The notes under the pieces were generated by a model. It made no database searches and had not been told where the DNA came from. It worked only from the letters and a program-made list of their open reading frames with translations. Both the position numbers and the translations under genes were made by a program. Of a DNA stretch of 64,000 nt, positions 43,754 through 52,447 are shown piece by piece. The stretch's first letter is position 1; each line of letters begins with the position of its first letter. The DNA comes from Ralstonia sp. SET104 (GTDB lineage: Bacteria; Pseudomonadota; Gammaproteobacteria; Burkholderiales; Burkholderiaceae): contig NZ_BHVX01000001.1 in NCBI RefSeq assembly GCF_003851545.1, forward strand, positions 62,001 to 126,000. Direction: 5' to 3'.

Positions 43754-44488
43754 ATGGAGACAAGCAACAACAAAGCGGCGCTCGTCATTGGAGCGGGAGA
43801 CGCCACCGGCGGCGCCATCGCCAAACGCTTTGCACGCGAGGGCTACATCGCCTGCGTCACGCGCCGTTCGGCCGACAAGCTGCAACCGCTGGTCGAGGCG
43901 ATCCGCGCGGAGGGCGGCCAGGCGCAGGGCTTCGCATCCGACGCACGTCAGGAAGACGACGTCATCAAGCTCGTCAACGACATCGAGCGCGACGTCGGCC
44001 CCATCGAGGTGATGGTGTTCAACATCGGCGCCAACGTGCCGAGCAGCATCCTGGAAGAGACGGCGCGCAAGTACTTCAAGATCTGGGAAATGGCGTGCTT
44101 CTCAGGCTTCCTGGCCGGGCGCGAGGTGGCCAAGCGCATGGTTGCGCGCGGGCACGGCACGATCCTCTTCACGGGCGCGACGGCGGGGATGCGCGGATCC
44201 GCAAACTTTGCGGCGTTTGCCGGTGCCAAGCACGCGTTGCGGGCGCTGGCGCAAAGCATGGCGCGCGAACTGGGCCCCAAGGGGATCCACGTGGCACACG
44301 TGGTGGTCGACGGTGCAATCGATACCGAATTCATTCGCGAGAACTTTCCTGAGCGCTACGCCCTGAAGGACCAGGACGGCATTCTCAGCCCCGAGCACAT
44401 TGCCGAGAACTATTGGTACCTGCACACACAGCCGCGCGATGCGTGGACGCACGAGCTGGATCTGCGCCCATGGATCGAGCGCTGGTAG
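43754..44488 (+). CDS. SDR-fold protein lacking the classical catalytic Ser and Tyr
   Basis: A 244-residue protein with a clear SDR fold. The nucleotide-binding strand-turn is ALVIGAGDATGGAIAKRF, the NNAG-like position is FNIGANVP, and the C-terminal ends DLRPWIERW. At the active site the usual YxxxK reads FAGAK (Phe155, Lys159), and the usual Ser lies in FTGATAG, where no Ser is present. The Asn helix also differs (WEMACFSG). It may bind a nucleotide without classical oxidoreductase chemistry, or catalyse something different. I start it at ATG 43754 after GAGG rather than the GTG at 43748. The next gene, 51 bp on, is a thioredoxin-fold isomerase. Confidence 0.8.
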   Translation: METSNNKAALVIGAGDATGGAIAKRFAREGYIACVTRRSADKLQPLVEAIRAEGGQAQGFASDARQEDDVIKLVNDIERDVGPIEVMVFNIGANVPSSILEETARKYFKIWEMACFSGFLAGREVAKRMVARGHGTILFTGATAGMRGSANFAAFAGAKHALRALAQSMARELGPKGIHVAHVVVDGAIDTEFIRENFPERYALKDQDGILSPEHIAENYWYLHTQPRDAWTHELDLRPWIERW

Positions 44489-44539
44489 CCCCGCTGGTAG
44501 CCCCGCCCAACCACAACCACAACACCCGGAGACACACGC

Positions 44540-45127
44540 ATGAAGCAGGTCGAATTCTTCTTCGATGTGGGCAGCCCGTACAGCTACCTCGCGTATCACC
44601 AGTTGCCAAAGATCGCGCAAGCCAAGGGCGCGGAAATCGTCTGGCGGCCAATGTTGCTGGGCGGCGTGTTTCAGGCGACCGGCAACAGCAGCCCGGCCAC
44701 CGTTCCCGCCAAAGGTCAGTACTCCAACATCGACCTGCAGCGCTGGGCCAAACACTTTGGCGTGCCGATCCAGCAGAACCCGCACTTTCCGATCAACACG
44801 CTGCAATTGATGCGCGGTGCAGTCGGCATGCAACTGCGCAGCGATGCGGAATTCCATCGTTATCTGGCCGCCATCTTCAGCGCGATGTTTGAGCACCCGC
44901 GCAACCTCGGCGATCTGCAGGAACTGGCCGCGGTGCTGGAAGCGGCCGGTATCTCCCCGGCGCTGATGCTGGAGCTGGTGCAGGACGACCACGTCAAGCA
45001 GACGCTGCGCAAGACAACCGAAGAAGCCGTCGCACGCGGCGTGTTTGGGGCGCCCACGTTCTTTGTCGGCGATGCGATGTTCTGGGGGCAAGACCGTCTG
45101 CACTTCGTCGAGGCGGCGCTGTCCTGA
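44540..45127 (+). CDS. 2-hydroxychromene-2-carboxylate isomerase-like, DsbA/GST-kappa family
   Basis: A 195-residue thioredoxin-fold protein. The start VEFFFDVGSPYSYLAYHQL contains the active-site Ser12 that replaces the CxxC of DsbA in the HCCA-isomerase/GST-kappa family. A helical insertion spans about residues 60-150, and GVFGAPTFFVGDAMFWGQDR closes the fold with the cis-Pro loop. The family uses glutathione to isomerise aromatic degradation intermediates. Together with the upstream SDR-fold protein and TetR regulator it may handle an aromatic or electrophilic compound. The exact substrate is unknown. Confidence 0.85.
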   Translation: MKQVEFFFDVGSPYSYLAYHQLPKIAQAKGAEIVWRPMLLGGVFQATGNSSPATVPAKGQYSNIDLQRWAKHFGVPIQQNPHFPINTLQLMRGAVGMQLRSDAEFHRYLAAIFSAMFEHPRNLGDLQELAAVLEAAGISPALMLELVQDDHVKQTLRKTTEEAVARGVFGAPTFFVGDAMFWGQDRLHFVEAALS

Positions 45128-45214
45128 CGGCCGGGCATGTGCCGGTGGCAAGTGCCGGCGCACGCCCATCTCCCCCTTGCTCACGCGGGAATGCTGCCCT
45201 GGCTTGTTTCTTTC

Positions 45215-45233
45215 AATGCGAATCATTATCATT
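45215..45233 (+). promoter_or_regulatory. Fur box upstream of the iron-uptake-type operon
   Basis: The 19 bp at 45215-45233 (AATGCGAATCATTATCATT) match the Fur/GATAAT-repeat consensus, including the central AATCATTATC. They sit 29 bp before the first gene of an operon of PepSY and TonB-receptor genes, so repression by Fur in iron-rich medium is expected. The preceding 45128-45214 contains no gene. Confidence 0.85.
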
Positions 45234-45261
45234 TGCGTTCTGAATTCCATTGAAGACTGCC

Positions 45262-45558
45262 ATGCACGGTATTGCCTTCCTGCTCGGGCTGCTGGCGGCG
45301 GGTTGCCTATATGCGGCCGCGCCCAATCAAGTGCTGCTCGCGCCAGCATCGGGCCGGCGCGGGCGCGCGTTGTGTAGCGCTGCCGCAGCGCTGTCAGCCA
45401 TTGCCGTCGTGTTGTGGAACGACGTGCTGGGGTGGGCAGGCGCGGTCATTGCCGTGATGCTGGTGGTCACGGGGGCCTTGCCGGTGTGGCCCATGGTGAG
45501 CGCATGGACACAACACCGGCACCACGCTATTCAAGCCCGCACAGAGGTGCAGCCATGA
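45262..45558 (+). CDS. Small membrane protein (DUF3325-like), first gene of the Fur-controlled operon
   Basis: A 98-residue protein from ATG 45262; a TTG at 45250 is possible but weaker. It has about three hydrophobic segments (IAFLLGLLAAGCLYAAA, ALCSAAAALSAIAVVLWN, AGAVIAVMLVVTGALPVWPM), with the LYAAAPNQVLLA-like start that I associate with DUF3325 proteins. Such short proteins accompany PepSY-TM and TonB-receptor genes in iron operons, but their role is not known. Its stop overlaps the next start as ATGA. Confidence 0.7.
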   Translation: MHGIAFLLGLLAAGCLYAAAPNQVLLAPASGRRGRALCSAAAALSAIAVVLWNDVLGWAGAVIAVMLVVTGALPVWPMVSAWTQHRHHAIQARTEVQP

Positions 45559-45845
45559 CCGGCATGGGCACCAAATGGCTGGCCGGTGCCGTGCTGGGGC
45601 TGCCGCTATCCATTGCGCTGTGCACGCTGGCGATCCTGTGGTTGCCGGGCGGCTGGGAAAGCGGCGTTATCGGGGCGCTGCTCATCTGCCTGCCGCTGTG
45701 GGCCGTGATCATCAGCGTGAGCGTGCTGTTTTCGACCAGCGCCCGCGCGTGGGCCCTGCTGGCTGCTGCCAACGCGCTGTCGTTTGGCGTGCTCTGGCTG
45801 CCGCGCCTGATTGCCGCGTCTGGTGGCGGCCTGACCTCGCTATGA
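45555..45845 (+). CDS. Small membrane protein (DUF3649-like)
   Basis: A 96-residue protein starting in the ATGA overlap at 45555. It has three predicted helices (AGAVLGLPLSIALCTLAILW, GVIGALLICLPLWAVIISVS, SARAWALLAAANALSFGVLW). The pattern, with the SARAWALL helix at the end, resembles DUF3649 proteins that precede PepSY-TM genes in Fur-regulated operons. It overlaps the following start by 4 bp, so the three small-to-large membrane genes are translationally coupled. The biochemical role is unknown. Confidence 0.7.
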   Translation: MTGMGTKWLAGAVLGLPLSIALCTLAILWLPGGWESGVIGALLICLPLWAVIISVSVLFSTSARAWALLAAANALSFGVLWLPRLIAASGGGLTSL

Positions 45846-47476
45846 AATCCACGACCTTACGTCTGTATCAGACGCTGCATACCTGGGTGGGCCTGATGGC
45901 CGGTTGGGCGCTGTTCATCGCCTTCTTTGCGGGTGCGATCACGGTGTTCCATGAAGAGCTGCACGCGTGGCAAAACCCGCTGCGCGCGAACCACGCCGCC
46001 GTTGCCACCACGCCGGCCGACATCGATCATTTCGTCAACACGCTGGTCCGCACGCACCCGGCCGCTGCGGCCAGCGCATACGTCATCCTCCCCAACGAGG
46101 GCGAGCCGGAGTTCTCCGCCTACTGGCAGAACAGCAAGGGCGATTGGCAGATGACAACCGGCAGTGGGCTCACCGCCGGCAAAACCTCGCCCAAAGACCT
46201 GTCGATCGAGTCATCCAAAGGCGAACTGGCCAACTTTCTGAACCGGCTGCACTACTCGCTGGGGCTGGAAGAGCCGGGCATGTACTTCATGGGCGTGATC
46301 TCGGTGCTTTACGGCGTGGCGCTCATCTCGGGTGTGCTGCTGCATCTGCCGCGCCTGAAAAAGGATCTGCTGGCCGTGCGCCCCGGGCGCAACCTCAAGC
46401 GCTTCTGGATGGACATGCACAACGTGCTCGGCCTGTTCAGCCTGCCTTTCCACCTGATCTTTGCGATTACGGCCCCAGTGCTGTGTCTGAGCATCGTGCT
46501 GATGACCGTGTTCAACACCGTGGCGCTCAACGGCAGACTGTTTGACGCCATACCGCGCGTAACCACGGCGGCCGGCACGGTGGCAGCCGCCAAGCGCGCC
46601 GCGCCCCTGCTGCCAGCCGACGAACTGCTGGCCCGCGCACGCGAAGCGGCCGACCCGAACTTCACCGTCAAATCGATCCACTATCAGCACATTGGCGATG
46701 CGAATGCCGTGGCGGAAGTGCGCGGCAGCAGCACGCGCGCCGTGGGCGACTACGGGTCCGTGGCAATTCACGCGGCGGCCAACCAACCCGACAGCGGCAG
46801 ACTCGTCGGCAACCAGACACCCGACACGCGCGACACCAATCACGCCATCTATAGCCTTGTCTACGGCCTGCACTTCGGCACCTACGGCGATATCGTCCTG
46901 CGCCTTGCCTATCTGGTGATGGGCCTGGCCGGTGCATTTGTCTTCTATTCGGGCAACCTGCTGTGGATCGAATCGCGCCGCAAGCAGCGCAAGGCGGATC
47001 AGCCGCGCGTGCATCAACTGCTGGCCCGCGCCACGGTGGGCGTGTGCATCGGTTGCTGCGTGGGCGTGATGGCGACGTTCCCGGCGGCGCTGCTGTGGCC
47101 AGAGCGCTCGGCCGGCGTGACGTACTACACCGTGTTCTTCGCGGCGATTGCCTGGGCGATGCTGCGGCCGCCAGCACGCGGCGCCGTTGAACTGCTGAGC
47201 GCTGCCGCCATTGCAGCGGTGCTCGCCCCCATTACGAATGCCGTCGTCACTGGCGACCACCTGCTGCGCACGATCGCGCGTGACGACTGGATGGTGGCCG
47301 GTTTCGACCTGGGCGCACTGGCGCTTGCATGCGGCTTTGTCGGCCTTGCGCGCGCGACGCTGCGCCGTGCACGCCACGGCGCGCCCGATTCTGTGTGGGC
47401 CATGCCGGCGCGTAGTTCACGTACGAGCGCACGCACCAGCAATGACCTGCACCCAAGCGTAGCCAGAGAGCGATAG
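45842..47476 (+). CDS. PepSY-TM family inner-membrane protein (putative ferric-siderophore reductase)
   Basis: A 544-residue protein beginning LRLYQTLHTWVGLMAGWALF, the first helix of PepSY-TM proteins, with conserved His. Further segments are FFAGAITVFHEELHAWQNP, LNRLHYSLGLEEPGMYFMG, GVALISGVLLHLPRLKK, MDMHNVLGLFSLPFHLIFAI and a PepSY-like periplasmic part around ESSKGELANF. A membrane half follows, with YGLHFGTYGDIVLRLAYLVM and the C-terminal helices. The conserved His pairs are suited to haem binding, and relatives reduce iron in siderophore complexes at the inner membrane. That function is assigned by family and context (Fur box, TonB receptor). Confidence 0.85.
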   Translation: MKSTTLRLYQTLHTWVGLMAGWALFIAFFAGAITVFHEELHAWQNPLRANHAAVATTPADIDHFVNTLVRTHPAAAASAYVILPNEGEPEFSAYWQNSKGDWQMTTGSGLTAGKTSPKDLSIESSKGELANFLNRLHYSLGLEEPGMYFMGVISVLYGVALISGVLLHLPRLKKDLLAVRPGRNLKRFWMDMHNVLGLFSLPFHLIFAITAPVLCLSIVLMTVFNTVALNGRLFDAIPRVTTAAGTVAAAKRAAPLLPADELLARAREAADPNFTVKSIHYQHIGDANAVAEVRGSSTRAVGDYGSVAIHAAANQPDSGRLVGNQTPDTRDTNHAIYSLVYGLHFGTYGDIVLRLAYLVMGLAGAFVFYSGNLLWIESRRKQRKADQPRVHQLLARATVGVCIGCCVGVMATFPAALLWPERSAGVTYYTVFFAAIAWAMLRPPARGAVELLSAAAIAAVLAPITNAVVTGDHLLRTIARDDWMVAGFDLGALALACGFVGLARATLRRARHGAPDSVWAMPARSSRTSARTSNDLHPSVARER

Positions 47477-47607
47477 CTCTACACGTTCGGCCCCAAGAAA
47501 CCACAACACAACCACCCGCACAGCAAACGCATGCCGCCCGCCGGCACGCGCGGGACTGTGCATGCCTATACACAACATCGACAACATTGATCCAGGGGAG
47601 CTTGATC

Positions 47608-49794
47608 ATGCGAGCCGCTGCTTTACCACCCGCTTCACGCCGTTGCGCCGTCCGCCTTCGCTCAACGCCGCTGGCGCGCCAGCTCGCGCTGGCACTCGCT
47701 GCCATGAGTGCTGGCGCATCGGCGCTCGCGCAGGAGACCACCACGCAAGTCGACCTGCCCGCCACGCAAGTCACTGCCGGCAAACCCGCAGCCTATGGCG
47801 CCAGGCAGGCCAGCACCGGCGCGCTGGGTGACAAACCCCTGCTCGACACGCCGTTCACCATCAATGTGGCCACGCAAGAGCTGATCCAAAACCGCCAGGC
47901 GCAGACCATCGGCGAGGTGTTCAAGGGCGATCCGGCCGTCACCGCCAACAACGACGGCTACATTGGCGAGGCATCGAACATCACCATCCGCGGCCTGCAA
48001 CTCGACCTGCTGGAGGGCTACAAGGTGGACGGCGTGGCCGTGCCCAACTGGGGCAGCGATGTGCCGCTTGAACACTTCGAGCGCGTGGAGCTGCTCAAGG
48101 GCTTGTCGGGTTTCATGTATGGCTTTGGCACGCCGGGCGGCATCGCCAACTTTGTCACCAAGCGCCCGACCAACACCTTTGGCGGCAGCGCCACGTTTGG
48201 CTTCACCAGCGGCGGCACGCTCAAGGAATCAATCGACCTGGGCGGGCGCTTTGGCCCGGCCAAGGCGCTTGGCGCACGGCTGGGCGTCGTACATGAAGAA
48301 GGCGACACCTTCGTCGACGGCGGCCACATCAAGCGCGACTCCGCATCGCTGGCGCTCGCTGCGCGCATCACGCCCGACCTGCAATGGTCGTTCGATGGCC
48401 TGTACATGCAGCGCAACGTGCAGGGTGCGTACTACGGCATCATCCCCGGACAGGATTTTGGCGTGCCGGTGGCGGAGTTCGTGCGCACGCCGCGCGCGAT
48501 TGACGGCAGCCAGCGCGTGTCGTCGCGCGGCTCGTATTACGAGACCGAAATCAAATCCGTCGGCACCGAACTGAACTGGGCCGCCACGCCCGACTGGAAC
48601 GTGCGCGCGGCATATCGCTATACGCAGCAGAACCGTGGCAACGCCGACAGCGCGATCCAACTGACCGACAACACAGGCCGTTTTACGGAGCTGCAGTATG
48701 GCTCGTACCAGCGCTATGCGTATCAGCAAGCCCAGGTGATGGCCAATGGCAAGGTGCATACAGGCGCGATCGAGCACGAACTCGTGTTCGGCACGTCGTG
48801 GCAAAGCCTCACGCAGGGCACCACCGGCTTCGCTTCCACGCTGCTCGGCACGGGCAATCTGTATGACACCTCGGCGTTCATTTCTTCCGGCGCGACACCA
48901 ATGCAGGTGCCCACTTCCGACGGCATGTATCGCACGTCGAAAATCGACCAGACCTCCGTCTTTGCCAGCGACACGGTCAAGTTCAACGAGCACTGGTCGG
49001 TACTCGGTGGCTTGCGCTACACGCGCTTCAGCCAGACCGGCTACAACCCCGATGGCAGCACCTCGGCCAAGTACAACCGCGAGCCGATCACGCCCACGCT
49101 GGCGCTCATGTTCAAACCCGTGCAGCCGGTCACGCTGTACACAAGCTATGTGGAATCGCTCGAAGCCGGTGCCAGCGCACCCATCACGGCAAGCAATGCG
49201 GGCACCGTATTCGGGCCGCTCAAGAGCAAGCAGGTTGAAGTGGGTGCCAAGGCTGAGTTGCACGATTGGACATTCGGCGCGGCACTGTTCCAGGTGCAGC
49301 GCGGGCTGGCGTATTTGCGGCCGGACAACGTCTATACGCAAGACGGCATGACGCGCTATCGCGGGCTCGAGTTGAGCGCACGCGGCAAGCTCGCGCGTGA
49401 CTGGACACTGCTGGGCGGGGTTCTGTTCATGAACTCGGAGAACACGGAATCCGACGCCTCCGTGCTGGGCAAGCGTGCGTATGGGTCACCGCGCTTCAAG
49501 GCAACGGCCTATGTTGAATATGCCGTGCCGCCCGTGCCGGGGCTGGTACTGTCAGCGGGTGGCCAGTACGTCGGCAACTCCGCGCTGGAGGCGAACAACA
49601 GCAATATCGTGCCGGGGTATCACACGTTTGATGTGGGGGCCCGGTATTCGACCAAGGTGGGCGGCAAGCCCGTTACGCTGCGATTCAATGTCGACAACCT
49701 GACGAACGAGAAGTATTGGTTGCCGAGCTGGGGATTCATTCTGGTGCAAGGTGCGCCGCGGACGTTCAGGGCCAGTGCAACGGTTTATTTCTGA
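47608..49794 (+). CDS. TonB-dependent siderophore receptor
   Basis: A 728-residue outer-membrane receptor. The ATG at 47608 follows GGGGAG; the signal peptide ends GASALAQ. A TonB box-like LPATQVTA is followed by the plug (DKPLLDTPFTINVATQELIQ, IGEVFKGDPAV, SNITIRGLQLDLLEGYKVDG, RVELLKGLSGFMYGFGTPGG) and a 22-strand barrel ending VDNLTNEKYWLP ... RASATVYF with the terminal aromatic. It belongs to the ferric-siderophore receptor group, and a Fur box heads the operon. The siderophore is not predictable. Confidence 0.92.
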   Translation: MRAAALPPASRRCAVRLRSTPLARQLALALAAMSAGASALAQETTTQVDLPATQVTAGKPAAYGARQASTGALGDKPLLDTPFTINVATQELIQNRQAQTIGEVFKGDPAVTANNDGYIGEASNITIRGLQLDLLEGYKVDGVAVPNWGSDVPLEHFERVELLKGLSGFMYGFGTPGGIANFVTKRPTNTFGGSATFGFTSGGTLKESIDLGGRFGPAKALGARLGVVHEEGDTFVDGGHIKRDSASLALAARITPDLQWSFDGLYMQRNVQGAYYGIIPGQDFGVPVAEFVRTPRAIDGSQRVSSRGSYYETEIKSVGTELNWAATPDWNVRAAYRYTQQNRGNADSAIQLTDNTGRFTELQYGSYQRYAYQQAQVMANGKVHTGAIEHELVFGTSWQSLTQGTTGFASTLLGTGNLYDTSAFISSGATPMQVPTSDGMYRTSKIDQTSVFASDTVKFNEHWSVLGGLRYTRFSQTGYNPDGSTSAKYNREPITPTLALMFKPVQPVTLYTSYVESLEAGASAPITASNAGTVFGPLKSKQVEVGAKAELHDWTFGAALFQVQRGLAYLRPDNVYTQDGMTRYRGLELSARGKLARDWTLLGGVLFMNSENTESDASVLGKRAYGSPRFKATAYVEYAVPPVPGLVLSAGGQYVGNSALEANNSNIVPGYHTFDVGARYSTKVGGKPVTLRFNVDNLTNEKYWLPSWGFILVQGAPRTFRASATVYF

Positions 49795-50024
49795 TTTTTT
49801 CCGGGGCCTTGGCCTTGGTGGTGCAACCCTTGTTTCTGCCGCGGCGGGGGCCGAAACAGAGGCGCCCCACCAACACGCACAAACGCACATACGCACACCA
49901 GGCAATCCGCGTAAAGCGACCTATACCTATAGAAAACGCTGGCCCGCACCACACAACCACGCGGCAATGCACGCTTGTTGCGAGTGCAGCAATACACCAG
50001 CCACAAAAACCATCAGGGGTCATC

Positions 50025-50159
50025 ATGAACCGCATGGGTGCATTCTTCGCTGCCAGTTGGCTAGCCGCTGCGTTGCTGTATTTCGGCCAGCACTCGCTGG
50101 CATTGACGGCGCTGGCGGGTGTGGTGTTGCTCGCCGGTTTCGACCTGTTCCGCCCGTGA
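50025..50159 (+). CDS. 44-residue membrane protein at the end of the iron operon
   Basis: A short gene below usual length thresholds. An ATG at 50025 follows CAGGGGT at a good spacing. The product MNRMGAFFAASWLAAALLYF continues into a second hydrophobic stretch (ALTALAGVVLLAGFDLFRP). It has one or two transmembrane helices and no recognised family. It lies 231 bp after the receptor stop, in a gap (49795-50024) that shows no other gene. It is plausible as a small accessory of the receptor operon, but unproven. Confidence 0.5.
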   Translation: MNRMGAFFAASWLAAALLYFGQHSLALTALAGVVLLAGFDLFRP

Positions 50160-50176
50160 TGCACGCCACCGCGCAG

Positions 50177-51199
50177 TTACATGGCGCCGCGCTGTTGCGC
50201 CCGATAACGCAACGGGCTGCATCCGTAACCTGCAGCAACGGCGCGGCTCAGTGCGCTGACGCTGCCGTAGCCGCATTCATCGGCAATGTGATTGAGCGGC
50301 TGCCGCCCCGTGCGCAGCAAAAACGCCGCCAGTTCCAGCCGTAGCGCTGCCACATAACGCCGCAGGTTGCTGCCGGTGGCCGCAGCAAAGCGGCGCGTGA
50401 GGGTCCGCTCGCTCATCGCGGCTTGCGCGGCCAGTTCCGCCAATGCGGGCGGCGCTGCCAGTTCCCGCTCCACGATCTCCTGGATGGCCAGCATGGCTGC
50501 ATCGCCATGGCGCTTGAACTGCGCCGTCCACACGGCCATGTGCTCGTATGACGGCAGCGACTGCGTGAGCGCCGTGCGCAGCATCCGGCGCGATGCACCC
50601 ACCCCGCAGCAGTGATCGATGACGTACGCGCAAGCGTCTACAGCGGGGTTGATGCCGCTTACCGTGATGATGCGGCCGTCCACGGCCAGCGGCTTGTCTG
50701 GCGCGTAGCGCACATCGGGAAAATGCCGCGCGAACCACGCGCGTTCGCTCGCCAAGCCGGTCGCGCGGCGGCCATCAAGCAGGCCCGCCTTGGCGAACAG
50801 CGGCGCCGCATTCATGCCCACCACCAGTGCGCCGGCATCATAGCGCGTGCGCAGCCAACGGGCGATGCAGGTCTCTTCCTCATCCAGTGCCGTCTGCGGG
50901 GCGAACTGTGCCGGCACGATCACCACGTCGTAAGCGGCATCGTTCAAGGCGGCGGTGGCAGGCACGGGCAACCCGCCGAAGCTCAGGACGGCAGCGCCGT
51001 CGGTGGACAGCAAATCGATGTCGAAGAGCCGGCTGCCCATCACATCCACGCTGCGCGCCTGCATGGTGCCGGCAACCAGCAGCATCTCTTGTGTGAGGAA
51101 CACGTAGCCGGCAAACAGGCGCGGCGGCAACAGGATGGCGATGCGGGCCCGCGCGCTGGCGCCTGAGCGTTTGGAGGGGGCTTTCGGCTGGCGCTTCAT
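50177..51199 (-). CDS. GlxA-type AraC regulator (DJ-1/PfpI domain plus HTH)
   Basis: A 340-residue regulator, MKRQPKAP start at 51199. An N-terminal DJ-1/PfpI-like domain (ARIAILLPPRLFAGYVFLTQ, YDVVIVPAQFAPQTALDEEE, ALVVGMNAAPLFAKAGLLDG, ISGINPAVDACAYVIDHCCG-like core) is followed by the AraC double helix-turn-helix (LAELAAQAAMSERTLTRRFA, IADECGYGSVSALSRAVAAG). It diverges from the acyl-CoA dehydrogenase operon, 88 bp away, and is its probable activator or repressor. Confidence 0.88.
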   Translation of the reverse strand: MKRQPKAPSKRSGASARARIAILLPPRLFAGYVFLTQEMLLVAGTMQARSVDVMGSRLFDIDLLSTDGAAVLSFGGLPVPATAALNDAAYDVVIVPAQFAPQTALDEEETCIARWLRTRYDAGALVVGMNAAPLFAKAGLLDGRRATGLASERAWFARHFPDVRYAPDKPLAVDGRIITVSGINPAVDACAYVIDHCCGVGASRRMLRTALTQSLPSYEHMAVWTAQFKRHGDAAMLAIQEIVERELAAPPALAELAAQAAMSERTLTRRFAAATGSNLRRYVAALRLELAAFLLRTGRQPLNHIADECGYGSVSALSRAVAAGYGCSPLRYRAQQRGAM

Positions 51200-51287
51200 A
51201 TCAATAACGTGGCGATCCAGATCAACCTGAATTGTCGCGGCCTTGCTGAAATACGGCAACACCCGCCCGCCCCATTCCGGAGCCGCC

Positions 51288-52430
51288 ATGATTGCCCGCA
51301 CGCTGTTCGACGCAGAGCACGACACCTTTCGAGAATCCGTCCGCCGCTTCATCGAAGCGGAAGTCCTGCCCCACCACGAGCGCTGGGAAGACCAGGGCTA
51401 CGTTGACCGCGCCGTCTGGGAGCAAGCCGCCGCCGCGGGCTACCACTGCGCCAGCATGCCCGAGGCCTACGGCGGTGCCGGTGCCGACATCCGCTACAGC
51501 ACAGTACTGATCGAGGAGATTGCGCGCGCGGGTGCCACCGGCCTCGGCTTCGGCCTGCACTCGGAAATCGTCGCGCCCTACCTGTTGCACTACGGCAGCG
51601 AGGCGTTGAAGCAGCACTACCTGCCCAAGCTCGCCAGCGCAGAGATGATCGGCGCGATTGCCATGACCGAACCTGGCGCGGGGTCCGACCTGCAAGGCGT
51701 GCGCACCACCGCAACCCGCAGCAACGATGGCGAGTACTACGTGCTCAACGGCTCCAAAATCTTCATCACCAATGGCTGGCACGCCGATGTGGTGATCGTC
51801 GTGGCGCGCACCACGCCCGAAGGCGGCGCCAAGGGCACGAGCCTGTTCGTGGTCGACACCAGCATGCACGGCTTCAGCAAAGGCAAGCGCCTGAAGAAAG
51901 TGGGCATGAAAGCGCAGGACACAGCAGAACTGTTCTTCGACAACGTGCGCGTGCCCGCCGCCAACCTGCTCGGCGAAGCGCATCGCGGTTTTGCGTACTT
52001 GATGCAGGAGCTGCCTTGGGAGCGCCTGCAGATCGCCATCAGCGCCATCGCCTCAGCCGAGGGCGCGCTCGAATGGACGCTGCGCTATGTGCGCGAGCGC
52101 CAGGCCTTCGGCAAAGCCATCCTCGATTTTCAGACCGCGCGCCACACGCTGGCCGAGCTGAAAACCGAGGTGCAGATCGGCCGCGTGTTTGTGGACCAGT
52201 GCATTGCGTTGAAGCTGGCCGGCAAGCTCGACGCGGCCACCGCATCGATGGCCAAGTACTGGACCACCGACCTGCAGTTCAAGGTGATGGACCGCTGCGT
52301 GCAACTGCACGGCGGCTACGGCTACATGTGGGAATACCCCATCGCCCGCGCGTGGGCCGACTCGCGCGTGCAGCAGATCTACGGCGGCACCAACGAGATC
52401 ATGAAAGAGCTGATCGCCCGCACCCTTTGA
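51288..52430 (+). CDS. Acyl-CoA dehydrogenase
   Basis: A 380-residue FAD enzyme introducing the first double bond in beta-oxidation. The ATG at 51288 has a GGAG site. Motifs are [20 protein letters not shown] (FAD/substrate loop), [60 protein letters not shown] and the C-terminal [20 protein letters not shown] plus [16 protein letters not shown] with the catalytic Glu position. It opens an operon with thiolase and a FadB-like enzyme. Chain length is not predictable. Confidence 0.92.
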   Translation: MIARTLFDAEHDTFRESVRRFIEAEVLPHHERWEDQGYVDRAVWEQAAAAGYHCASMPEAYGGAGADIRYSTVLIEEIARAGATGLGFGLHSEIVAPYLLHYGSEALKQHYLPKLASAEMIGAIAMTEPGAGSDLQGVRTTATRSNDGEYYVLNGSKIFITNGWHADVVIVVARTTPEGGAKGTSLFVVDTSMHGFSKGKRLKKVGMKAQDTAELFFDNVRVPAANLLGEAHRGFAYLMQELPWERLQIAISAIASAEGALEWTLRYVRERQAFGKAILDFQTARHTLAELKTEVQIGRVFVDQCIALKLAGKLDAATASMAKYWTTDLQFKVMDRCVQLHGGYGYMWEYPIARAWADSRVQQIYGGTNEIMKELIARTL

Positions 52431-52447
52431 CCCAAGGACCGAACCCG

